Assembly: GCF_009496285.1 (NCBI RefSeq)
Contig: NZ_WIJK01000034.1
Location: 1 to 13,711, forward strand
From: Streptococcus mitis
GTDB lineage: Bacteria > Bacillota > Bacilli > Lactobacillales > Streptococcaceae
Direction of reading: 5' to 3'
DNA: 13,711 nucleotides
In this document: one piece after another, positions 7,154 through 13,711 of the stretch
How positions within the stretch are numbered: the first letter of the stretch is position 1
Layout: each line of letters starts with the position of its first letter
Notes under the pieces: model-generated
Told to the model about the DNA's origin: nothing
Seen by the model: the letters and a program-made list of their open reading frames with translations, nothing else
Database searches by the model: none
Position numbers and translations under genes: made by a program

Positions 7154-7290
7154 AGAAGGGTGAGCCGTATTTGCTGAACTGAATACGGGCTACGGACGGT
7201 ACTAAAAAGATAGTTATTCCTAGAACTGACGGTTCTTCGTCATAACTCCTATTTTAGCTTTGTCCGCTTGACGCCCTTAATATCTTGTAA

Positions 7291-10200
7291 ATGCCTAAAC
7301 GTACTGATATTCAAAAAATTATGGTGATTGGTTCTGGTCCGATTATTATTGGTCAGGCTGCTGAGTTTGACTATGCTGGAACCCAGGCCTGCTTGTCTTT
7401 GAAAGAAGAGGGGTATGAGGTTGTCTTGGTTAACTCAAATCCTGCAACCATTATGACGGATAAAGAGATTGCAGACAAGGTCTACATCGAACCGATTACA
7501 CTTGAGTTTGTAACGCGTATTCTCCGTAAGGAACGTCCAGATGCCTTGCTTCCAACACTTGGAGGTCAAACAGGGCTTAATATGGCAATGGAGTTGTCTA
7601 AAAATGGTATTCTTGATGAATTGGGAGTAGAACTTCTCGGGACTAAATTGTCTGCTATCGACCAAGCAGAGGACCGCGATCTCTTTAAACAATTGATGGA
7701 AGAACTCAAGCAACCAATTCCAGAATCAGAAATTGTCAACACAGTGGAAGAAGCCGTTGCCTTTGCAGCAACTATTGGTTACCCAGTTATTGTCCGCCCA
7801 GCCTTCACTCTCGGTGGTACTGGTGGTGGTATGTGTGCCAACGAGGAAGAATTGCGTGAAATCGCTGAAAATGGTTTGAAGTTGTCACCTGTTACCCAGT
7901 GTTTGATTGAGCGTTCGATTGCTGGTTTTAAGGAAATCGAATACGAAGTCATGCGTGACTCAGCTGACAATGCCCTTGTTGTTTGTAACATGGAAAACTT
8001 TGACCCCGTTGGGATTCACACAGGGGACTCTATTGTATTTGCCCCAGCGCAGACTATGTCAGACTATGAAAACCAAATGCTTCGTGATGCAAGCTTGAGC
8101 ATTATCCGTGCTCTCAAGATTGAAGGTGGATGTAACGTTCAGCTTGCACTTGATCCACATAGCTTTAAGTACTATGTCATCGAAGTAAATCCTCGTGTAT
8201 CTCGTTCTTCAGCCCTTGCTTCTAAGGCAACAGGTTACCCAATCGCCAAATTGGCTGCCAAGATTGCGGTAGGGTTGACCTTGGATGAAGTTATTAACCC
8301 AGTTACAGGTTCAACTTATGCCATGTTTGAACCAGCCCTTGACTATGTGGTGGCTAAGATTCCACGTTTCCCATTTGATAAGTTTGAAAAAGGGGAACGT
8401 CGTCTTGGTACCCAGATGAAGGCAACTGGAGAAGTTATGGCTATCGGTCGTAACATTGAAGAATCCCTTCTCAAGGCCTGTCGCTCGCTAGAAATCGGTG
8501 TTCACCACAATGAAATTCCAGAACTGGCTGAGATTTCAGATGATGCCTTGATTGAAAAGGTTGTGAAAGCACAAGATGACCGTCTCTTCTACGTATCAGA
8601 GGCCATTCGCCGTGGTTATACACCAGAAGAAATTGCTGAGCTTACAAAAATCGATATCTTTTATCTGGATAAACTCTTGCATATCTTTGAAATTGAGCAA
8701 GAATTAGGCTCACATCCACAAGATGTAGACGTCTTAAAAACAGCAAAACTCAATGGTTTTTCAGACCGTAAGATTGCTGAACTCTGGAATACTACAGCTG
8801 ATCAAGTTCGCCAACTTCGTTTGGAAAACAAGATTGTCCCAGTTTACAAGATGGTTGATACCTGTGCGGCAGAGTTTGAGTCAGAAACTCCATATTTCTA
8901 TTCAACTTATGGTTGGGAAAACGAATCCATCAAGTCTGATAAGGAATCTGTACTGGTTCTAGGTTCTGGTCCAATCCGTATCGGTCAAGGGGTTGAGTTT
9001 GACTACGCAACAGTTCACTCTGTTAAGGCTATTCAGGCTGCTGGCTACGAAGCCATCATCATGAACTCAAACCCAGAAACCGTTTCAACCGACTTCTCTG
9101 TATCAGATAAACTTTACTTTGAACCATTGACATTTGAAGATGTCATGAATGTCATTGACCTTGAGCAACCAAAAGGTGTTATCGTTCAGTTTGGTGGTCA
9201 AACAGCTATTAACCTTGCAGAGCCATTGGCTAAGGCAGGTGTGACTATCCTTGGTACGCAGGTTGCTGACCTTGACCGTGCAGAGGACCGTGACCTTTTT
9301 GAGCAAGCCCTCAAAGACTTGGATATTCCACAGCCTCCAGGACAGACTGCAACAAACGAAGAAGAAGCAGTGCTTGCAGCTCGCAAGATTGGTTTCCCAG
9401 TCCTCGTTCGTCCTTCTTATGTCTTGGGTGGACGTGCCATGGAAATTGTAGAAAATGAAGAAGACCTTCGTTCTTATATGCGTACAGCCGTTAAAGCAAG
9501 TCCAGACCATCCAGTTCTTGTCGACTCTTATATCGTTGGACAAGAATGTGAAGTTGATGCTATCTCAGATGGACAAAATGTCCTTATCCCTGGTATCATG
9601 GAGCATATCGAACGTGCTGGTGTCCACTCAGGTGACTCCATGGCTGTTTATCCTCCACAAACCTTGTCTCAAAAGGTTCAAGAAACCATCGCAGACTATA
9701 CTAAACGTCTTGCAATTGGCCTCAACTGTCTTGGTATGATGAACATTCAGTTTGTCATCAAGGATGAAAAAGTCTACGTTATTGAGGTGAATCCACGTGC
9801 CAGTCGTACTGTACCATTCCTATCAAAAGTAACCAATATCCCGATGGCTCAGGTTGCAACTAAGTTGATTCTTGGTCAAAGTCTTGAAGAACTTGGTTAC
9901 CAAGATGGACTTTACCCAGAAAGCAGTCGTGTTCATATCAAGGCGCCTGTCTTCTCATTCACTAAGCTCGCGAAGGTAGACAGCTTGCTTGGGCCTGAAA
10001 TGAAGTCAACAGGGGAAGTTATGGGTTCTGATACAACTCTAGAAAAAGCGCTCTACAAGGCTTTTGAAGCTTCTTATCTTCACTTGCCAACCTTTGGGAA
10101 TGTTGTCTTTACTATCGCTGACGATGCCAAGGAAGAAGCTTTGGATTTGGCTCGTCGTTTCCAAAATATCGGTTATGGAATTCTTGCAACTCAAGGAACA

Positions 10201-10467
10201 GTAGCTTTCTTTGCAAATCATGGCTTGAAGGCTCAACCTGTAGGTAAGATAGGTGACGATGAAAAGGATATTCCGAGCTTTGTACGCAAAGGGAAAATTC
10301 AAGCCATCGTCAATACCGTTGGAACAAAACGTACAGCAGACGAGGACGGTGAGCAAATCCGCCGTTCAGCCATTGAACATGGAGTTCCACTCTTTACAGC
10401 CTTGGATACAGCAGATGCCATGCTTAAGGTACTTGAAAGTAGAAGTTTTGTCACAGAAGCCATTTAG
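7291..10467 (+). CDS. carB: Carbamoyl phosphate synthetase large subunit
   Basis: This 1058-residue synthetase makes carbamoyl phosphate from bicarbonate, ammonia supplied by CarA and two ATP. The two homologous halves are visible: [20 protein letters not shown] near 10 and [20 protein letters not shown] near 553, each with an ATP-grasp domain (metal-site motifs [10 protein letters not shown] near 298 and EVNPRASRT near 832). A C-terminal MGS-like regulatory domain starts near 936 ([10 protein letters not shown]) and includes [20 protein letters not shown], the region that receives allosteric nucleotides in this family. The start is fixed by the conserved N terminus [10 protein letters not shown], and TAA lies directly before the ATG in frame. 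No Shine-Dalgarno sequence is seen in the 20 bases upstream, unlike every neighbouring gene. It is followed by a strong terminator. Confidence 0.97.
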   Translation: MPKRTDIQKIMVIGSGPIIIGQAAEFDYAGTQACLSLKEEGYEVVLVNSNPATIMTDKEIADKVYIEPITLEFVTRILRKERPDALLPTLGGQTGLNMAMELSKNGILDELGVELLGTKLSAIDQAEDRDLFKQLMEELKQPIPESEIVNTVEEAVAFAATIGYPVIVRPAFTLGGTGGGMCANEEELREIAENGLKLSPVTQCLIERSIAGFKEIEYEVMRDSADNALVVCNMENFDPVGIHTGDSIVFAPAQTMSDYENQMLRDASLSIIRALKIEGGCNVQLALDPHSFKYYVIEVNPRVSRSSALASKATGYPIAKLAAKIAVGLTLDEVINPVTGSTYAMFEPALDYVVAKIPRFPFDKFEKGERRLGTQMKATGEVMAIGRNIEESLLKACRSLEIGVHHNEIPELAEISDDALIEKVVKAQDDRLFYVSEAIRRGYTPEEIAELTKIDIFYLDKLLHIFEIEQELGSHPQDVDVLKTAKLNGFSDRKIAELWNTTADQVRQLRLENKIVPVYKMVDTCAAEFESETPYFYSTYGWENESIKSDKESVLVLGSGPIRIGQGVEFDYATVHSVKAIQAAGYEAIIMNSNPETVSTDFSVSDKLYFEPLTFEDVMNVIDLEQPKGVIVQFGGQTAINLAEPLAKAGVTILGTQVADLDRAEDRDLFEQALKDLDIPQPPGQTATNEEEAVLAARKIGFPVLVRPSYVLGGRAMEIVENEEDLRSYMRTAVKASPDHPVLVDSYIVGQECEVDAISDGQNVLIPGIMEHIERAGVHSGDSMAVYPPQTLSQKVQETIADYTKRLAIGLNCLGMMNIQFVIKDEKVYVIEVNPRASRTVPFLSKVTNIPMAQVATKLILGQSLEELGYQDGLYPESSRVHIKAPVFSFTKLAKVDSLLGPEMKSTGEVMGSDTTLEKALYKAFEASYLHLPTFGNVVFTIADDAKEEALDLARRFQNIGYGILATQGTVAFFANHGLKAQPVGKIGDDEKDIPSFVRKGKIQAIVNTVGTKRTADEDGEQIRRSAIEHGVPLFTALDTADAMLKVLESRSFVTEAI

Positions 10468-10495
10468 GCTCTGCTTTATTTGAGAATAAATTATT

Positions 10496-10522
10496 AACCA
10501 GCGTCAAAAGACGCTGGTTTTT
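10496..10522 (+). terminator. Terminator after carB
   Basis: AACCAGCGTC (10496-10505), loop AAAA, GACGCTGGTT (10510-10519), then T to 10522: a perfect 10-bp GC-rich stem with a T tail, 28 bases after the carB stop codon. Confidence 0.93.
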
Positions 10523-10678
10523 CCTCTTTTATAGAGAAATCAAGTTAGAAATAATAGTTACAGTTCACTATTAAATGTCAAAGTTTATCAATAGATTTAT
10601 CATTATCGTTAATGAGTAGACTTATTCTGACTTTCCCTAAAATTTTGTTGAATTTTCTTAAGTTTTTATCATATTTTT

Positions 10679-10684
10679 TATAAT
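10679..10684 (+). promoter_or_regulatory. Possible upstream -10 box overlapping operator 1
   Basis: TATAAT shares its last base with the first operator copy. No convincing -35 box lies at the right distance and there is no TG extension, so it is a weaker candidate than the box at 10747. Confidence 0.35.
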
Positions 10685-10812
10685 TAAGGTGCCTTAAGAA
10701 AAATAATGAAAAAACTAAATGTTTTTCATATAGTTTTCATTTTTTGTGTTATAATTAAGGTGCCTTAAGAAAAATATTAAGGTGCCTTAAGAAAAATATT
10801 AAGGTGCCTTAA
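10684..10812. promoter_or_regulatory. Four palindromic operator-like sites, probable metal-repressor binding
   Basis: TTAAGGTGCCTTAA occurs at 10684-10697, 10755-10768, 10777-10790 and 10799-10812. Copies 2 to 4 are spaced exactly 22 bases apart, about two helical turns. The inverted TTAAGG-N2-CCTTAA design resembles operators of DtxR/MntR-type metal-dependent repressors. Copy 2 overlaps the extended -10 box, so binding would block transcription. The downstream gene is a manganese transporter, which fits control by intracellular Mn or Fe. The regulator itself is not encoded in this window. Confidence 0.65.
10747..10755 (+). promoter_or_regulatory. Extended -10 promoter of mntH, overlapped by operator 2
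   Basis: TGTTATAAT is a perfect extended -10 box whose last base begins operator 2. A transcript would start near 10762, inside operator 2, with operators 3 and 4 just downstream. Confidence 0.6.
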
Positions 10813-10936
10813 GAAAAATAATGAAAAAACTAAATGTTTTTCATATAGTTTTCATTGTTTTAATAGTTTAAAGTCAATCTTATTTTTCTCTAATAGAAAA
10901 TAATGAAAAAGTAGGTTTAGAAAGAGGTAAGTATCT

Positions 10937-12271
10937 ATGTCTTCTCATAAAAAAGTGTCACTCTCTGAGATCAATCAATCTATCGATACTCCAAATAACA
11001 ATCATTTCTGGCAAAATTTAAAGGCTTTCTTGGGTCCGGGTGCCCTCGTGGCAGTTGGTTATATGGATCCAGGAAACTGGATTACAAGTGTTGTCGGTGG
11101 GGCTTCCTATAAGTATAGTCTCTTGTTTGTTATCCTGATTTCATCTCTCATTGCTATGCAGCTTCAGCAGATGGCAGGAAAGCTTGGAATTGTAACTCAG
11201 ATGGACCTGGCTCAAGCAACAGCTCATCATTCACCTAAATGGCTTCGTTATAGTCTATGGGTGATTTTGGAGTTGGCCTTGATGGCGACAGATTTGGCAG
11301 AAGTTCTAGGTTCAGCCATTGCCCTCAATCTTCTCTTTAAAATTCCGATTATGATAGCCATCCTCTTGACGGTTTTAGATGTCTTTCTCTTATTGCTCTT
11401 GATGAAGTTTGGCTTTAAGAAGATAGAAGCTATCGTGACCACGCTAATTTTAACGATCTTAGCAATCTTTACTTACCTAGTAGCTTTGTCACATCCAAGT
11501 ATCCAAGGAATCGTTGAAGGTTATCTGCCCAATGCAACCTTATTTGAGAGTCCTTTGCCTGGGCATGAAAGTCAATTAACCTTGGCGTTAGGTATCGTGG
11601 GTGCGACAGTGATGCCCCACAACCTCTATTTGCATTCTTCCTTGTCTCAGACTCGGAAAATCAATCACAAGGACAAGAATGATGTTCGAAAAGCCGTGCG
11701 CTTTATGACCTGGGATTCTAATCTCCAGTTATCCTTGGCCTTTGTGGTTAACTCCCTTCTTTTAATCTTAGGGGCGGCTCTCTTTTTCGGACATGCATCT
11801 GAGATTTCTGCCTTTTCTCAAATGTATAACGCCCTGCAGGATTCAACCATTGCGGGAGCTATAGCTAGCTCAACCTTATCAACCTTGTTTGCCTTGGCCC
11901 TATTAGCCAGTGGTCAGAATTCGACTATCACAGGTACCTTGACAGGACAAATCGTTATGGAAGGTTTCTTGCATATGAGATTGCCTCAGTGGTTCATTCG
12001 TTTGGCGACTCGTCTCTTTGCCTTACTGCCTGTTATGATAGTAGCGGTTCTGTTTGGTCATCAAGAAAAAACCTTGGATCAGTTATTGGTTTATTCACAG
12101 GTCTTTCTTTCAATCGCTCTTCCATTTTCAATCTTTCCTTTGATTTATCTAACTTCTAAGAAATCACTGATGGGAGAATTTACCAATGCCAAGTGGAATA
12201 CTATCCTTGGTTATATTGTTTCCATTATCTTAACTGTTCTCAATGTGAAATTGCTATTTGATATTTTTTAA
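10937..12271 (+). CDS. mntH: Nramp-family divalent metal (manganese) transporter
   Basis: This 444-residue integral membrane protein imports Mn(II), and possibly Fe(II), with protons. Hydrophobic segments fit the 11-helix Nramp fold. Metal-site residues are visible: D44 and N47 in the broken first helix (GYMDPGNWITS) and A223 and M226 in helix 6 (GATVMPHNLYLHS). Other family signatures are ELALMATDLAEVLGSAIAL (112-130) and LLASGQNSTITGTLTGQIVMEGF. The hydrophilic N-terminal 25 residues are cytoplasmic. The start is supported by AGAGG nine bases upstream. It is transcribed alone, from a promoter covered by metal-repressor-like operators, and is followed by a good terminator. Transport and lack of catalytic oddities are inferred from motifs; the choice of Mn over Fe is inferred from the family. 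Confidence 0.94.
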   Translation: MSSHKKVSLSEINQSIDTPNNNHFWQNLKAFLGPGALVAVGYMDPGNWITSVVGGASYKYSLLFVILISSLIAMQLQQMAGKLGIVTQMDLAQATAHHSPKWLRYSLWVILELALMATDLAEVLGSAIALNLLFKIPIMIAILLTVLDVFLLLLLMKFGFKKIEAIVTTLILTILAIFTYLVALSHPSIQGIVEGYLPNATLFESPLPGHESQLTLALGIVGATVMPHNLYLHSSLSQTRKINHKDKNDVRKAVRFMTWDSNLQLSLAFVVNSLLLILGAALFFGHASEISAFSQMYNALQDSTIAGAIASSTLSTLFALALLASGQNSTITGTLTGQIVMEGFLHMRLPQWFIRLATRLFALLPVMIVAVLFGHQEKTLDQLLVYSQVFLSIALPFSIFPLIYLTSKKSLMGEFTNAKWNTILGYIVSIILTVLNVKLLFDIF

Positions 12272-12384
12272 GAGCATCTGAGATGAAGTGGAAGAAGACT
12301 AGCATTTGATTATTAAAAATGACGAAATGAAGAAGTACAAATTGTCTATTTATTAACTGTTGCTGGCGATGTTTATTCGATTAT

Positions 12385-12413
12385 GAGGGAGAATCAGATT
12401 GATTCTCTCTTTT
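12385..12413 (+). terminator. Terminator after mntH
   Basis: GAGGGAGAATCA (12385-12396) pairs with TGATTCTCTCTT (12400-12411) around a 3-base loop, with two G-U pairs, and runs into TTTTG. It lies about 115 bases after the mntH stop codon. Confidence 0.75.
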
Positions 12414-12610
12414 GTTATATTCAAATCTATGAGTATGCTAGTCTTAAAATTCTAAAGTATCTAAAAATAGAGATTTAATTTTTAATGCTAGAGATTTACC
12501 AAATAGATACTTTCCAAAAATATGTATTTAAATTAAATTATTGTAAAAATATTTTGAAGTCATATTTAATTAATATATGTATCGAAATGAGAAATTTAGA
12601 AGTTTGATAA

Positions 12611-12633
12611 TTTAGTTTAACTATTAAACCAAA
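12611..12633. promoter_or_regulatory. Dyad-symmetric site
   Basis: TTT-A-GTTTAA-CTA-TTAAAC-C-AAA is a 6-bp inverted repeat around CTA with symmetric outer TTT/AAA. It lies 16 bases before a possible peptide start codon and could be an operator; chance in AT-rich DNA is also possible. Confidence 0.35.
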
Positions 12634-12648
12634 TGAATAGGATATACT

Positions 12649-12717
12649 ATGATGAATAAAATTTTATTTTTTATTTTATTCTATTCTATTCTATTAAATC
12701 CGTACTATCATTGGTAA
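12649..12717 (+). CDS. Possible 22-residue hydrophobic peptide
   Basis: This frame begins MMNKILFFILFYSILL and ends NPYYHW. TAGGA (12638-12642) precedes the ATG by six bases. The basic start, hydrophobic core and short polar-aromatic end resemble a small membrane or exported peptide. It contains three tandem CTATT units, which could slip. In DNA this AT-rich such frames arise by chance, so support is weak; coding conservation in relatives would decide. Confidence 0.2.
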   Translation: MMNKILFFILFYSILLNPYYHW

Positions 12718-12947
12718 TCCGCTTAATAACTCACTATTATATTTTGTATTAATTTCGTAAGGGTTCATATGAGATTTTTGTCCGTTTACTTAACTTAATA
12801 AAGATACTATATATTACACTTAGATGTTCTTTTCTATAAACAATCTATAATTTGATGGGGAGAAATTAAGTGACGCAAGAATGATTATAAACATTTATAA
12901 ATTGACCAATTTCATCAGTATACTTTTCTATATTATACTATTTATTT

Positions 12948-12976
12948 TTGATAAAAAATATTTTCTGTAGTAAAAT
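12948..12976 (+). promoter_or_regulatory. Promoter of the P-loop ATPase gene
   Basis: TTGATA (12948-12953) and TAAAAT (12971-12976) are spaced by 17 bases. Transcription would start near 12983, about 20 bases before the start codon. Confidence 0.6.
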
Positions 12977-13003
12977 AAGGATAATCATTGAAGGGAGATA
13001 TTT

Positions 13004-13711
13004 ATGGTTAATGAGAATAAAATTAGATTAGTTGCTATGTTAGAAGAGAGATTCAACATTTTTCCCGATGAAGTTTTGAATAATGTTTCATTCGATTGCG
13101 ACTTTAAAATTATTAATTTTTTACCAGATATTAAGGTAAAAAAAGTTATAGAGAAAGATGTTCATAAGCGAGATGAGGACGGACGATATTGTTTTGATAT
13201 TGAGAAAAGTGATATTTTTGAAATCCCATATAGAAAAAATATAGAGGATTTATCTGTAATAGTTGGTGAAAACGGGTCAGGAAAAACAACACTAATCAAT
13301 CAAATTTTGGGATTAACTGGACTAAAAAGAAATCATCATATTTACCTAATTTTTGAGGCCAATAATGAATTTTGGGCATATCCTGAATCACCAATAAAAA
13401 CCATATCGTTCCCTCACCGTTTTGAATGTCCTTACATTTTAAAATTTTCAAATGCAAATGAATTTTCTAATATAGACTTTAAAAACTTTTCTAGTTATTC
13501 AAATGGAATTGATGTATCTAATTTCAATAATGTTATTAAGAGTAAAAAATTCTCTTCATATGAAAAAAAGCAAAAAACAGTGTTTCCCAAGGAGATACTA
13601 AATCAGATTAAGTTTATTGAAGATTTTTCAACTAAAATTAAAGACTTTGTAGATTATACTAAAAAGGAAGTTATTGTACAATTTCAAGGTAAGGCATTAC
13701 CTTTTACTTAT
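13004..13711 (+). CDS. P-loop ATPase (AAA/ABC-type, RecF/OLD-like), 5' part; gene continues past the window
   Basis: The frame is open for 236 codons to the right edge. The start is supported by AAGGGAG (12991-12997) six bases upstream and a promoter. The N-terminal 80 residues are charged and of unknown function (MVNENKIRLVAMLEERFNIF). The sequence LSVIVGENGSGKTTLINQIL contains a clear Walker A, G88-T96. The part after it is lysine- and asparagine-rich without a recognised domain (FSNIDFKNFSSYSNG; FIEDFSTKIKDFVDYTKKE), consistent with the long insertion between Walker A and the signature seen in AAA ATPases of the RecF/OLD/SMC-like group. Walker B and any partner domain lie outside. The AT-rich codon use differs from the core genes, suggesting acquisition. 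Such ATPases are common in anti-phage modules, but nothing here proves that role. Confidence 0.8.
   Translation, partial: MVNENKIRLVAMLEERFNIFPDEVLNNVSFDCDFKIINFLPDIKVKKVIEKDVHKRDEDGRYCFDIEKSDIFEIPYRKNIEDLSVIVGENGSGKTTLINQILGLTGLKRNHHIYLIFEANNEFWAYPESPIKTISFPHRFECPYILKFSNANEFSNIDFKNFSSYSNGIDVSNFNNVIKSKKFSSYEKKQKTVFPKEILNQIKFIEDFSTKIKDFVDYTKKEVIVQFQGKALPFTY

Larger units (their letters stand above)
6843..7290 (+). other. carA-carB gap: structured leader with repeats
   Basis: I see no ordinary gene here. The gap contains AAATCGTCGGAGAATTTAT twice (6854-6872 and 7101-7119), a 38-base unit twice with one mismatch (6980-7017 and 7116-7153) that carries the PyrR-like hairpins, a nested hairpin at 6898-6952 around GGATTGTCAATCC, a hairpin at 7029-7054 enclosed by GCAGG (7018-7022) and CCTGC, GCCGTATT pairing with AATACGGGC near 7163-7190, and AGTTAT (7212-7217) pairing with ATAACT (7242-7247) followed by CCTATTTT. 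It reads as a regulatory leader of carB rather than as junk. Confidence 0.6.
10523..10936. other. AT-rich control region upstream of mntH
   Basis: No gene is supported here. The first 150 bases show nothing specific. From 10679 on the region consists of promoter boxes, four palindromic operator-like sites and a 58-base perfect duplication (10684-10741 equals 10799-10856), described in separate entries. Bases 10857-10936 lead to the mntH ribosome binding site AGAGG (10923-10927). Confidence 0.7.
12272..13003. other. AT-rich intergenic region after mntH
   Basis: The first part holds the mntH terminator. The rest is strongly AT-rich and I see no normal gene. Recognisable items are a 10-bp inverted repeat (12454-12463 with 12504-12513), a dyad at 12611-12633, a possible 22-residue hydrophobic peptide frame at 12649-12717 with CTATT repeats (12681-12695), and the promoter of the next gene. 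The change in base composition from the core genes suggests a boundary with accessory DNA. Confidence 0.6.

Noticed and set aside
7210..7250. Resemblance of TAGAACTGACGG to part of a pneumococcal BOX element
   Set aside because: Only about ten bases agree, and no boxA-boxB-boxC order is visible.
7260..7290. TTGACG and TAATAT just before carB as a promoter
   Set aside because: The boxes are only a few bases apart, far from the 16-18 needed, and a start there would leave no leader.
10706..10871. Two short frames starting MKKLNVFHIVFI (10706-10768 and 10821-10871)
   Set aside because: They come from the duplicated 58-base block, end differently, and have no ribosome binding site. The first overlaps the promoter and operator 2.
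12881..12970. A 29-residue hydrophobic frame (MIINIYKLTNFISILF...)
   Set aside because: No ribosome binding site at a workable distance, composition is that of random AT-rich DNA, and it overlaps the ATPase promoter.

Overview
The window looks like chromosomal DNA of a mitis-group Streptococcus (S. mitis, S. oralis or a close relative). The reasons are the moderately AT-rich codon use, strong AGGAGG-type ribosome binding sites, extended -10 promoters (TGnTATAAT), a PyrR-attenuated pyrR-pyrB-carA operon, and a cysteine-poor endonuclease III placed directly after a YceD-type gene. The species call is inference from family knowledge; no search was run.

Layout. 1-571: the 3' end of an IS110-family transposase gene runs in from the left edge, followed by gene-free DNA full of inverted repeats. 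572-2372 (minus strand): an ABC-F ATPase gene preceded by a leader with its own promoter, a three-codon reading frame and mutually exclusive antiterminator and terminator helices, the architecture of ribosome-mediated attenuation. 2373-2702 (minus): a small helical protein of unknown function, divergent from 2870-4042 (plus), a YceD/DUF177 gene abutting nth. 4065-10519 (plus): the pyrimidine cluster. A promoter and PyrR-type attenuator precede pyrR, pyrB and carA; a 448-base gap then precedes carB, and a strong terminator follows. The gap holds two hairpins whose loops match the PyrR-binding consensus, plus a candidate promoter, so carB may be a separately controlled PyrR unit. 10520-12271: four copies of TTAAGGTGCCTTAA in front of an Nramp manganese transporter gene. 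12272-13003: an AT-rich, mostly empty stretch with one possible tiny hydrophobic peptide. 13004-13711: the start of a large P-loop ATPase gene cut by the right edge, probably the first gene of an accessory module.

How the genes work together. PyrR senses UMP and PRPP and controls aspartate carbamoyltransferase (pyrB) and carbamoyl phosphate synthetase (carA and carB), the first committed steps of UMP synthesis; carbamoyl phosphate also feeds arginine synthesis, which may explain independent control of carB. The ABC-F gene is probably switched on when ribosomes stall, for example under a ribosome-targeting antibiotic. The mntH operators suggest control by a metal-responsive DtxR/MntR-type repressor. 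The two ends of the window (IS110 remnant on the left, AT-rich ATPase region on the right) look like accessory DNA bordering a conserved core.
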